Below are positions 23,867 through 33,252 of a stretch of 64,000 bases of DNA, in pieces; positions within the stretch are counted from its first letter, which is position 1; every line of letters starts with the position of its first letter. The stretch spans positions 62,001 to 126,000 of the forward strand of contig CP087220.1 of NCBI GenBank assembly GCA_020912385.1. The letters are read 5' to 3'. A program made the translations under genes and the position numbers. The stretch comes from Neofusicoccum parvum (Eukaryota > Ascomycota > Dothideomycetes > Botryosphaeriales > Botryosphaeriaceae). Below the pieces are notes generated by a model. That model saw only the letters and a list, made by a program, of their open reading frames with translations. It was not told where the DNA came from and searched no databases.

Positions 23867-25609
23867 CTACCGGAAGGCCACCTGCGCCTTATCGTCCATA
23901 CAGTACGGCACGCTTGGCGAGCGCCACTCGGGCGTCGAAGCACCGTCGTTGGCGAAGCTTACCACCGGCCTGAGGAAGCTTAGCCGCCGGCCGCCGAACA
24001 CGCTGGTGTCGAAGCGCTGGAACATGCCACTGTCCTCGCGCAGCCGGCCGTCGCCGTACACGCGTGCCCAGCCGTCCCACACGGTGAACAGCAGGTCGAA
24101 GACGTGGTCCGACGCCCGCATGGGCGCCCAGCCGAACCGCTGCTGGCACTCGCGCACCACGTCGCGCGGGTACAGCCCGACCTCGGGCGTGAGGGCGTAG
24201 GTGTTGACGGCGGTCAGCGACGCGTGCGCGTAGTAGCTGCCGCCCTTCACGGCGCGGTCGCGCAGGCCCATCAGGGCGCCCACCGCGCCGATGATGCCGG
24301 TCGTCATGTCGGACACGGGCAGCGACGGCAGCACGCACTCGCCGGCGGGCAGGTCCAGCGCGCGCCCCGTCACGTACGCCGACCCGGCCGCCGCGTCCGC
24401 GATCTGCTGCCACCCGGGCCGCTCGGCGTAGTAGCCGTCCGGCCCGTAGCAGTTCTCCGACACGTACACGAGGCCCCGCTGCCGCGCGCCGGCCATGCGC
24501 AGCAGCGAGGGCAGGTCCAGCCCGTACTTGTCGAGCGTGCGCTGCCGGAAGCCCTGCACGAACACGTCGGCGTCCGCGATCAGGCTGTGCAGGTAGGCCA
24601 GGTCCGCGGGCTGGCGCAGGTCGAGCCCGACGGTGCGCTTGCCGGCGTTGAGCGTGAGCTGCATGACGTTGATGTCGACGAGGTGGGGGGCGTTGATGCG
24701 GATCACGTCCGCCCCGTACGACGAGAGCACCGCGCCGATCTGCGGGCCCGCGATGATGCGCGTCATCTCGACCACCTTGACGCCGGCCAGTGGGCGCCGG
24801 TCGCCTGCGTCCAGCGGCGGGAAGGCGATGGGCGGCGTGGGCGCGGCGTGGTCCTGCGCCTTCACGTTGACCAGCGGGTGCCGCGCCAGCGACTTGCCCA
24901 TCTCGCTGCGGTTCCACTGCTCCGGCGTGAAGCACAGGCTGCCGCAGAAGCCGTGGTACAGGTTGTTGAACTCCAGCTCCGCCGGCGTCTTGGTCCTGAT
25001 CGTCTGTGCGATGTGGTTCCACGCCTCCTCGCTCGTCCTGCAGCCCTCGTCGGGGTTGATGCCCAGCGACTTCATCAGCGGGACTGCTGCCAGTGACCCG
25101 TGCACCGAGTACCAGGTGTCGGCCTGCTTGGTGGGGTAGATGGCGGTGGACTTGTACTTGAGCGCTGTGTCGTACCAACCCTGCTCGTAGTCGGGCACGA
25201 TGCTGTCCAGCTTCTTCTGCTTCACGATCGACACGATGTCCTCGCCGTCGACAAAGCCCGTGCCGATCGACGCGAACCAGAACCCGGCGTGCGTCGTGTC
25301 AACCGTGATCTGCCTGTCGCTCGAGGGCGCGCCTCTGAGTGCCAGGATCTCGTCCGCAACCACTCCGCTCATAGCGTGGAGCGCTGCTGCCACCGATACC
25401 GCCTTGATCGGCCCCGGGATCACGGGGAAGTCATCGCCGACGAACTTGACTTTCGACAGCTGCTCGGGGTCCTGGGTGAATCCGGGCGTTTGAGAAACCA
25501 GGAGGTTGAAAATCCTCTGCGTGTCTTCCGGCACCGAGGTGAATTTGGAGTCTGTGTGTGTGCCTGGGCCGTAGACATCAGGGACCGTGGTGTGCGTAGT
25601 TTCGGCCAT
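23867..25609 (-). CDS. Class III CoA-transferase (CaiB/BaiF family), 580 aa
   Basis: A single uninterrupted frame. The start is the ATG at 25609, because the upstream in-frame part crosses the TATA box. The N-terminal 250 residues form a fungal-type first half that includes an EQGWYDTALKYKSTAIYP stretch. The second half has the family core: PLAGVKVVEMTRIIAGPQIGAVLSSYGADVIRI, then LDLRQPADLAYLHSLIADADVFVQGFR, and GLVYVSENCYGPDGYY with the Asp-containing QQIADAAAGSAYVTG. These enzymes move CoA between carboxylic acids (formyl-CoA transferase, carnitine CoA-transferase, racemase-like members). No peroxisomal SKL-type tail is present; the C-terminus is VAFR. It is divergent from a 3-hydroxyacyl-CoA-type dehydrogenase gene 501 bp away, which suggests co-regulation. 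Confidence 0.9.
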   Translation of the reverse strand: MAETTHTTVPDVYGPGTHTDSKFTSVPEDTQRIFNLLVSQTPGFTQDPEQLSKVKFVGDDFPVIPGPIKAVSVAAALHAMSGVVADEILALRGAPSSDRQITVDTTHAGFWFASIGTGFVDGEDIVSIVKQKKLDSIVPDYEQGWYDTALKYKSTAIYPTKQADTWYSVHGSLAAVPLMKSLGINPDEGCRTSEEAWNHIAQTIRTKTPAELEFNNLYHGFCGSLCFTPEQWNRSEMGKSLARHPLVNVKAQDHAAPTPPIAFPPLDAGDRRPLAGVKVVEMTRIIAGPQIGAVLSSYGADVIRINAPHLVDINVMQLTLNAGKRTVGLDLRQPADLAYLHSLIADADVFVQGFRQRTLDKYGLDLPSLLRMAGARQRGLVYVSENCYGPDGYYAERPGWQQIADAAAGSAYVTGRALDLPAGECVLPSLPVSDMTTGIIGAVGALMGLRDRAVKGGSYYAHASLTAVNTYALTPEVGLYPRDVVRECQQRFGWAPMRASDHVFDLLFTVWDGWARVYGDGRLREDSGMFQRFDTSVFGGRRLSFLRPVVSFANDGASTPEWRSPSVPYCMDDKAQVAFR

Positions 25610-26110
25610 CTTGCGGATGTTGAGAGGGGGGAGGGGGTAAAATTGAGATGTCGGCTGGTTCGAATGCCGTTCGAGCACGCCGAAAGGGCCATTTTTATAA
25701 CTTTGCCTGCACTGCGATGCTCGGTGGCATTTCCACCCTGCTGGAAAGGTGAAGCAGAAGCGCACGTCATCAGCATGCAGTTGTTTGACTGCCGACAGCC
25801 TCGGGACGCCCTGACATCCGAGTTTTCTGCGGAATGGTCGTGCGAGAGCGCTGGTCGGTCGATCAATAGATCGCCAAGAGATAACGGCGAACTGTCGGAG
25901 AGTCCCTGAGTCGCACGAGCCAGCGGTGATGTAAACGCTTCCGGGACCCTTCCTGGGTCGGCCGACCGACGTCCTGGTTGCCGGTGTCTGCTGTATAAGA
26001 AGCAGATGCAGAATGGTGGACGCGTTGCTTGCTGGGCAAGAATCTATACCGAAGAGCTGTTAATCATCCATATTCTTTTAGCGTGTTCCAATCTCAACAT
26101 CTCCTGCAAA
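25610..26110. promoter_or_regulatory. Bidirectional promoter between CoA-transferase and dehydrogenase genes
   Basis: A 501-bp divergent spacer. It holds a minus-strand TATAAAA (25699-25693) 84-90 bp before one start, and a plus-strand TATAAG (25994-25999) 112 bp before the other. Between them lies a 10-bp palindrome GTCGGCCGAC at 25957-25966. Inverted CGG triplets of this sort are the usual target form of Zn2Cys6 regulators, so shared control by such a factor is a reasonable inference. Confidence 0.5.
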
Positions 26111-27091
26111 ATGGCCGAACAGTCAAGCATCAAAAAGGTCGCAATCATCGGCTGCGGCGCCATCGGGGCCTCCTGGGCGGCACTGTTCGCAGCACACGGT
26201 CTCGAAGTCGTGGCCTTCGACATCAGGCCCGAGGCCGAGACGTTCCTCCGCTCTCTCGTTTCTGAAGCTCTCCCGACGCTGTCCCGCATTGGCCCGCTGG
26301 ACGACCTCCAAGCAGCCGCCGCGCGCGTGCGCTTCACCACCGACCTCGACGACGCGCTCCAGAACGCCGACTTCGTGCAGGAAAACGGGCCGGAGCGGCT
26401 CGACTTCAAGCAGAAGCTCTTCGACGACATCGCGAGCAAAGTCCGCCCGGACACCATCATCTCCACGTCCTCGTCCGGGCTGACGTGCTCCTCCATCCAA
26501 GAAGGCGTCAGCTCGCACCCGGACAGATGCATCGTCGGCCACCCCTTCAACCCGCCGCACCTGATCCCGCTGGTCGAGGTGGTCGGCGGCTCCCAGACGT
26601 CGGCCGCCACGATCGAGCGGACGATGAGCTTCTACACCGGGCTGGGCAAGAAGGCCGTACACGTCAAGAAGGAGGTGCCCGGCCACATCGCCAACCGGCT
26701 GCAGGCGGCGCTGGTGCGCGAGATCCTGCACCTCGCCGCGAACGACGTCTGCACCGTCGCCGACATCGACGACGCCGTGCAGTACGGCCCAGGCCTGCGC
26801 TGGGGCGTCATGGGCCCGAGCGCCCTGCTCCATCTCGGCGGTGGGCCCGGCGGCATCGAGCACCTGAGCAACCACCTGCTCGGGCCGTTGACCGGCTGGT
26901 GGGCGCCCGAGGACCCGAAGGTGGACGAGGGGCTGAGGAGGAAGTGGGTGGAAGGCACGCTCGAGGCGGTGAACGGAAGGGGGTTCGAGGACTTGTCAAG
27001 ACAGAGGGACGAGGAGATAGTTGCGTTGCTGCAGACGAGAAAGCAGTGGGACGACTACGCGGAGACCCAGAAAGGGAAACAAGGCAACTAG
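26111..27091 (+). CDS. 3-hydroxyacyl-CoA dehydrogenase-family enzyme (carnitine/hydroxybutyrate type), 326 aa
   Basis: A single exon; the ATG at 26111 (CAAAATGGCC) begins a standard Rossmann start. The NAD site is KVAIIGCGAIGASWAALFAAHG, with Asp in VVAFD selecting NAD over NADP. Downstream are QENGPERLDFK, the catalytic-loop STSSSGL, GHPFNPPHLIPLVEVVGG with the catalytic His, and GHIANRLQAALVREI of the C-terminal domain. At 326 aa it matches the short single-domain members: lambda-crystallin/gulonate dehydrogenase, hydroxybutyryl-CoA dehydrogenase and L-carnitine dehydrogenase. The divergent CoA-transferase partner makes a carnitine- or hydroxyacid-degrading role plausible, but sequence alone does not choose between these. 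Confidence 0.9.
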   Translation: MAEQSSIKKVAIIGCGAIGASWAALFAAHGLEVVAFDIRPEAETFLRSLVSEALPTLSRIGPLDDLQAAAARVRFTTDLDDALQNADFVQENGPERLDFKQKLFDDIASKVRPDTIISTSSSGLTCSSIQEGVSSHPDRCIVGHPFNPPHLIPLVEVVGGSQTSAATIERTMSFYTGLGKKAVHVKKEVPGHIANRLQAALVREILHLAANDVCTVADIDDAVQYGPGLRWGVMGPSALLHLGGGPGGIEHLSNHLLGPLTGWWAPEDPKVDEGLRRKWVEGTLEAVNGRGFEDLSRQRDEEIVALLQTRKQWDDYAETQKGKQGN

Positions 27092-27925
27092 ACAGGCGCT
27101 CAATTCAAACTTGTGTTTTTGGATAAAATGTGCATAAAGTAATAAATGACGGCTTTGCATTACGTGAGTTCCAGCAAGTTGACAGGCAAACAACAAAAAC
27201 ACGGCGTTGGGATGCGTCAAACTCACTGAGCGGTCGCCGGCCGCAAGATGGTTCCTCGACTGGGCACCCGTTGGTATTTCGTAGGCCTCGAGACGGGGCT
27301 CAGTCCGAGACCCACGCTGATCTAGGCCGTGTGGGGACCCAGATGCGATGCCAGATCTCTGGCCACCTGCTGGCCGTGATAGCCGGTATGAGATCTGGGC
27401 TGGGGTTTCGGAAACGCTCGTGCAAAGATTTGCTAGCCCCTCTTTCTTCTTGTTAAGTGGCAGAAGCAGAGCACCCTGAGAAGAGTGGCCTGAGCATAGT
27501 AGCCAAGGAGAGCAGCATGAGTAGCGGGGTTGACGGCGATGGGGGACGAAGACACCTGGCGCGAAGACGGGTGCAGCACCGCGTGGGGCGGAGATTGCGC
27601 GGAGCGTGTGCGGAGTGGACGAGCTGGACGACGATCATGGCATCACTGCGCAGGCGGCGAACAGAGACACGGCGTTGCGTCGAGTCAAGCAGGGGACAAC
27701 GGTGAATAAGAAGGAAAAGGGACGAAAAGTCTGCGGTGGTCGGCCCGTTGAAAAGCAGCCTCGGTTGACAGCCGGAGATCTGATATCGGAGATCTCTCTG
27801 GCCGGCAGTCGCCATGCATCGTCATGGACGGCCTGACCATGGGTTGCCTTCTGGCCGCTCTTAAATATCTTCGAAAAAACCAGAGCATCCGCCGCTAGCC
27901 TAGACTACCAGATTCCACCTCCAAG
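27092..27925. other. Intergenic
   Basis: Upstream region of the YWTD gene and 3' flank of the dehydrogenase gene. No gene or repeat recognised. Confidence 0.6.
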
Positions 27926-28852
27926 ATGCCGTCCGCAGAGCAACGTTTGTTTATCCTCGACTGCGACCTTAGCCATTGGTCATCCCGATCGGGCCGCATC
28001 GTCTCCTGTCGCGTCGACGGCTCAGATCAACAGACCGTGGTAAAAGACCTCCACGAGCTCCCTGATGGAATCGCCATCGACCATGCCCGCGGCCACATCT
28101 ACTGGACGAATATGGGCACATCGGGCTTCTCATCGAACGACGGCTCAATCCAGCGCTGCAACCTCGACGGAACCAGCATCACCACCATCATTCCCCAAGC
28201 CTCAACGTTTACGCCCAAGCAAATAGCCATCGCGCAGAAAGCCCAAAAGCTCTACTGGTGCGACCGCGAGGGCATGCGCGTCATGCGCTCCAACCTCGAC
28301 GGCAGCGGCATCGAAACCCTCGTCCAGACCGGCGCCACCGCCTCGGACCGGCAAGACAAGACGCGGTGGTGCGTCGGGATCGCGCTGGACGAGGAGCGCG
28401 GCCACTTCTACTGGAGCCAGAAGGGCCCGTCCAAGGGCAACGTCGGCCGCATCTTCCGCGCCCCCATCGCCGGGCCGCCGGCCGCCTACCCGGCGGCGCG
28501 CCCGGACGTCGAGCTGCTGCTCGACGGCCTGCCCGAGCCCATCGACCTAGAGCTGGACGCGGAGCGCCAGCTGCTGTACTGGACCGACCGCGGCGATCCG
28601 CCCAGGGGCAACACGCTCAACCGTGCCTTTGTCGGCGCCGGCTGCGGAGATGGCAAGCTGGAGAGACGCATCCTGGCTATCCGCTTGCACGAGACGATTG
28701 GCCTCGCGCTGGATGCCGGCAACCAGGTGGTCTATGTCACAGATCTAGCCGGTGGAGTATACCGGGTGAAGGTAGATAGTGATGAGGGCGAGAAGGAGGT
28801 GTTGTTCTCCGAACTCGGAGACTTGACAGGCATTGCGCTGGCTGAGAACTAA
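27926..28852 (+). CDS. YWTD beta-propeller (LDL-receptor class B repeat-like) protein, 308 aa
   Basis: A single exon. The sequence is a run of roughly 45-residue repeats, each with a strand pair ending in Y[WF] and a DG near the next strand. Examples are GHIYWTNMG, QKLYWCDREGMRVMRSNLDGSGIE, GHFYWSQKG, RQLLYWTDRGDPPRGNTLNRA and QVVYVTDLAGGVYRV. That is six blades of a YWTD/NHL-type propeller. There is no signal peptide, so the protein is probably cytosolic, where such propellers act as lactonase-like hydrolases or binding modules. It lies 835 bp downstream of the dehydrogenase on the same strand and may belong to the same catabolic group; this is positional inference only. Confidence 0.8.
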   Translation: MPSAEQRLFILDCDLSHWSSRSGRIVSCRVDGSDQQTVVKDLHELPDGIAIDHARGHIYWTNMGTSGFSSNDGSIQRCNLDGTSITTIIPQASTFTPKQIAIAQKAQKLYWCDREGMRVMRSNLDGSGIETLVQTGATASDRQDKTRWCVGIALDEERGHFYWSQKGPSKGNVGRIFRAPIAGPPAAYPAARPDVELLLDGLPEPIDLELDAERQLLYWTDRGDPPRGNTLNRAFVGAGCGDGKLERRILAIRLHETIGLALDAGNQVVYVTDLAGGVYRVKVDSDEGEKEVLFSELGDLTGIALAEN

Positions 28853-29263
28853 TGTACAATGAATTACCATGTAAAAAATATAATTTAATGTGTTGTAACC
28901 ATTCATTTTGAATACCTTTGATGGCAATTTACCTGCACATGTGATGCTCCTGACTATATCCAATCAAGACAAGACTCCACTCATCTCACTACTGTTCACT
29001 GAAGCAGGGACAAAATTGAAGGATGCTAAGTATGTGCAGTAAATTAGAATGCTATTCTAAATCGTATATATCGTGAATGGAATATCTGAAAGATCGTGTT
29101 CCGAGCCTGCTCGAGTCTGGCGTCGCGCCACTGGTCGTATCTATCCTGAGAATTCAACCCTCCGTGCTATATCGTAACAAACCGCTTGAAGTTGGTCTGA
29201 AGGACGAGCATCTGCTCTGAGGTATCGAGCAGAGCAGGGCATTGACTATTTCCGCGTCCGTAT
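28853..29263. other. Intergenic between convergent genes
   Basis: AT-rich 3' flanks of two convergent genes. No gene recognised. Confidence 0.6.
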
Positions 29264-29698
29264 TTAGGCAGAGCCAGCCTTGGGCTTGGCGGTCTTGTTG
29301 ATCTTGATGGAGGTAGCGCTGGGGGTGGCCGAAGAGGTCGAAGACGAAGAAACAGCGGTGGCCATCTTGTTGTTGGCAGCAGCGACAACGGTAGCAGTGG
29401 AAGAGGCGGTGCTGGAGACGACAACAGTGGTGGACGAGGCAGAGGGCGTGCTGGAAACGACGACGGTGCTGAGGGTGCTGGAGGCGGCGACGGTGGAGAC
29501 GACGACGGTGGAGGTGGCCTCGACGGAGGTGGTGGCGGTAGCAGACGAGACCGAGCTGACCTTGGAGGCGCCGATGGGGCCGTACATGACGGGCGGGGGG
29601 ACGATCTGCGGGAGAGCCTCGGCCTCGCGCTTCTCAACGGGAGCAGCGAGAACGGCACCGACGGCGAAGAAAGCCATGACGATCTTGGAGGCGTACAT
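29264..29698 (-). CDS. Small Ser/Thr-rich secreted protein, 144 aa
   Basis: A single exon from the ATG at 29698. A signal peptide (KIVMAFFAVGAVLAAP) is followed directly by EKREAEALPQ. That contains a Kex2-type KR site and the Glu-Ala dipeptides that dipeptidyl aminopeptidase removes in mating-pheromone maturation. The rest is about 100 residues dominated by Ser, Thr, Val and Ala (SSTVVVSSTASS-like), ending KAGSA. There is no Cys and no GPI-type tail. It is probably a highly O-glycosylated secreted or wall-associated protein. The leader (29699-29930) is rich in CCAACC/CCACCAA units, and a TATAAAG lies at 29930-29924, so the 5' UTR is about 200 nt. No family is recognised. Confidence 0.75.
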   Translation of the reverse strand: MYASKIVMAFFAVGAVLAAPVEKREAEALPQIVPPPVMYGPIGASKVSSVSSATATTSVEATSTVVVSTVAASSTLSTVVVSSTPSASSTTVVVSSTASSTATVVAAANNKMATAVSSSSTSSATPSATSIKINKTAKPKAGSA

Positions 29699-31675
29699 CT
29701 TGATTGTTGGTGGTTGGTGGTTGGTGGTGGTTGGTGAGAGTTGGCTGTGGTTGAAGAGATTGAGTTGGAAGGTGGTTGAGAGATTGAGAGACTCGTAAAG
29801 AGTGGAGTCTCGAGAGTGGTTGGTTTGAAAAGGATGGACGACCGAAGTCAAAGAGATTGTTTAGCTTGGAGGCTGAGAGAGAGACTGTTGCTGGATGCTG
29901 ATTCTACGAGCAGCGAAGTGAACCTTTATACGCAGCTGGAGGCTGTGCAACCCGTCATGGCCGTTGTTGTTTGAGAATCTGGACCAGCGGCGATCAGGCG
30001 GATGATCCCCAGCTTCTTGGTCCGGGGCACCTAGCGCCGCTTTAGTCTTCCAGTCAACTGGAACGCAGGGGGACATTCTGTAGGAACAGACCTTGAACAC
30101 AAATCATGTGTCCGCATTTGGTTGGAACGTTTCCGTTAACCAATCTGCGGGTGGCACAACTGCAGAACGTACTGCCGATCTTCTACATCATGCCATCCCC
30201 ATGTATACTCCAGTTCTGGGGATATATCTGTTAAATACGTCTCAGAGATCAGGACATATAAGAATTTTGTGTGAGTTCCTTTCTTTTTCTCATGCTGGAC
30301 ACATATGGGCAGCTTTGCGCAAGCCGTTCAAACCATACTTCGGGGTTCGCCTTCGGAGGAAGGCAACATCCGAGCGGTACTAAACCGCACATGCTAGGTC
30401 CGTCCTTTCCGGGTGTTGAGCTCTACAGTCGCCGCAAATAGTTAGCATGAGGCTGCCTGGATGTTTCAGCCTTAGCGTGGACCCCAAGTACCATTCGGCA
30501 CGTTTATACTCCGGCAGACCCATCGGGGTCTCGATCAGTCCCGTCGGCCGAATAGCGAATCCGATCTGACCAGCAGTCGGTGTATTCTGGGCTTCGGTCG
30601 CCATGAAAGCTGCAGACAAAGGCTCGACCGTTGGGGGCATTGTGGTTGGATTACAAACACCCCGGCCGATGCCTTCACTACACGCATGATCAAGGTCCCT
30701 CAAGGAGACGCCAGACTATTATCGCACGGTGGTGGCTGAGGGAATCCTAATTCTCTCTCGGCGGCCGTTTGCAACCGACATCGTACTGATCATTGTCAAC
30801 TGGCGGTGCGATGCAGGCTATGGGGATGCGTGTGTCTTTTCATTGGTTTGCATGTTTGAGGGGGCAAAAAGGCCACGAAAGACACCTGCAAAAGCAAAAC
30901 AACTGCTCTGGTCCATCATTCCTTCGCTTATACGCATGTGAGCGAATTACCTCAGCGATCGCGAGATTCTCTTATCTCACTGCAGCGCGCTCAACATCGG
31001 GCAGTCGGTCGCGATGGCTCTGCTCGCTCTTGCCCTGCCACACTTGGCTCCTCGGGCTGCATTATCCATTGGCTGCTTCTGGTGGGTCCTGCCCGCTTTG
31101 CATTGCCGATGTGGTGACCCCACGCCACACAACACGAGAGCCATCCGATCAATCACATCGAGCAGGTAGCTCCATCAGCGCATAACCCACCGCGCTTCTG
31201 CTCTGCGTTGACGCCATTAATCAAAAAATCTGGACACTGCTCGTGTTTGCTATAGGATGTCGGACTACTGAGGCCGCGTTGCCCCTCTGCATGAGGCATC
31301 TGCAAGAAACGCCAAGCCAAAGCTTTGGCGGAGGTCGAGCCCCAAGCGGAAGGTCTCTAATATTTCCCGTACTGGGCATGGCTTCTATTGCGTAAGCACC
31401 TTTAACGAACCGGCACCCGGAGCTTGTCGCGAGAGCCACCTCCTCAGAGCGGAAGGTTCAAGGAGCTCGGCACAGCTTGTACCGCTCAAGCATCGCATGT
31501 CCCCAATTCTTGGTATTTGCTGCTGCAGGTACTGTTGGGATGGCGAGCGCTTCACGGCCGGTTCAACAAGCATCGCGCACTATAAATTGGAACCTCGCTG
31601 CTCGTGCAAGACACCATCGCTCTCCAGCCTTCGCCTCACAGGACTTCCTTCGCTATCCTGCCCTGCTCCCGCACG
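29699..31675. other. Intergenic divergent region
   Basis: Two kilobases between divergent secreted-protein genes. It contains the CCAACC-rich leader on the left and a TATA box at 31581-31587 on the right. No gene is recognised in between. Confidence 0.55.
31581..31587 (+). promoter_or_regulatory. TATA box of the aspartic protease gene
   Basis: TATAAAT, 89-95 bp upstream of the ATG at 31676. Confidence 0.5.
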
Positions 31676-33022
31676 ATGCCTTCCTTCAAGTCTGCTGCCG
31701 CTCTTGCGGCCATGGTGGGCGTTGCTCTGGCCACCCCCATCGAGAAGCGCGGAACCTTCAGCCTCAAGCAGGTGCAGAAGGGCACGTACTTGAAGAACGG
31801 ACCGGCCTCGGTTGTCAAGACCTTCAACAAGTACGGAAAGGAGGCTCCCTCCGAGGTCAAGGCTGCGGCGGCCGCTGCGGCCACTGGTGAAGTCACCACC
31901 GAGCCCGGGGATGAGTACGACTCCCTCTACTTGACCCCTGTCACCGTCGGCTCTGTGGAGATGGAGCTTGACATTGATACGGGGTCTGCTGATCTCTGGG
32001 TCTTCTCCACGCTCCTGTCCAGCAGCGAGCAGTCTGGTCACGCCGTCTATGACCCGACTGTCTCTGGCACCAAGCTGAGCGGCTACACTTGGTGCGTACA
32101 ATCTCCCCAACCTGTGATTCATTTCTTACCAACGAATCCTCAGGAGCATCACGTACGGCGATGGCAGTGGCGCCAAGGGCACTGTGTACGCCGACAAGGT
32201 TGTTGTCGGCGGTGTCACGGCCACCTCCCAAGCAGTTGAGGCAGCCACCTCCGTCTCCAGCGCCTTTTCCTCCGACACCGACAACGACGGCCTTCTCGGC
32301 CTGGCGTTCAGCACCATCAACACTGTGTCTCCCAAGTCCCAGACGACCTGGTTCGACACGGTTGCCTCGTCCCTTGCTGAGAAGCTGTTTGCGGTCACGC
32401 TCAAGAAGGGAGAAGCCGGCAGTAAGTCCCAGTAGGCCGAATCTGCAACAGGCAAAGCTGACAACCGAATCGCCTACGACTTCGGGTTCTTGGACTCCAG
32501 CAAGTACACGGGCGACATTGCCTACGTCGACGTCGACGACTCCAACGGATTCTGGGAGTTCGCCCCCTCCGGCTACGCGGTTGGTGACGGATCTGTCGTC
32601 AGCGCGTCCATCGACGCCATCGCCGACACCGGCACCACCCTGCTCTACCTCCCTACCACCGTGGTGTCTGCTTACTACGCTCAAGTCAGCGGCGCTGCGT
32701 ACAGCGCTCTGCTTGGTGGCTACACGTTCCCGTGCAGCGCGACTCTGCCTGATTTCACACTCGTGATCGGCGGCGAGTCGCGTACCGTGCCTGGCGATTA
32801 CATCAACTACTCTCCCATCATTGCCTCCAGGTGCTACGGAGGTATTCAGAGGGATACCGGAATCGGCTTCTCCATTGTTGGCGACATCTTCCTGAAGGTG
32901 AGACCGCACTTCTTGGACCAACACATTGACTTGCTGACACTCATCTTTCCTTTCAGTCTCAGTACGTTGTCTTCGACCAAAGCACTGGCAGCCCCCGCCT
33001 TGGCTTTGCCCAGCAGGCTTAA
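31676..33022 (+). CDS. Secreted pepsin-like aspartic protease (A1 family)
   Basis: Exons 31676-32091, 32144-32421, about 32458-32897 and 32957-33022. The second intron's acceptor is unclear: CAG at 32451 would give a 30-nt intron, while AAG at 32457 gives 36 nt. Both keep frame. A signal peptide and a propeptide with an early KR ([10 protein letters not shown]) precede the mature enzyme. Both catalytic motifs are present: [10 protein letters not shown] and [11 protein letters not shown]. The flap YGDGSGAKG and the final RLGFAQ strand also fit. Two Cys near the end (FPCSATLP and SRCYGG) match the usual C-terminal disulfide. It is typical of aspergillopepsin/penicillopepsin-type secreted acid proteases and most likely active. 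Confidence 0.92.
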
Positions 33023-33252
33023 TCCTTTCCTATTGAAGGCGATGACAGCACACTTGGGTGCACTATGATGGGTAGCCGGTATTTCTTGGCTCTGCACATA
33101 TAACTTACGCGAATTTACCAACCATTTTTCGGAATGGTTTTTCTCAAACTACTTGGCTTGTGTGAAGTATTCAAGACTGATGTGCAATTCTGTACTTCCT
33201 TATTCATCAGCCCTGCATCGCATCAACAAATACCTCGACAACATTCCCGCAC

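Noticed and set aside
23889..25178. Second long minus-strand frame inside the CoA-transferase, and plus-strand frames 24104-25096
   Set aside because: They are Arg/Ala/Pro-rich shadow frames created by high third-position GC of the real gene.
26123..26875. Long antisense frame over the dehydrogenase
   Set aside because: Same cause; no domain, while the sense frame matches the family along its full length.
29264..29698. Alpha-type mating pheromone precursor
   Set aside because: Only one KR-EAEA site and no repeated Trp/Cys peptide units; the rest is Ser/Thr low complexity.
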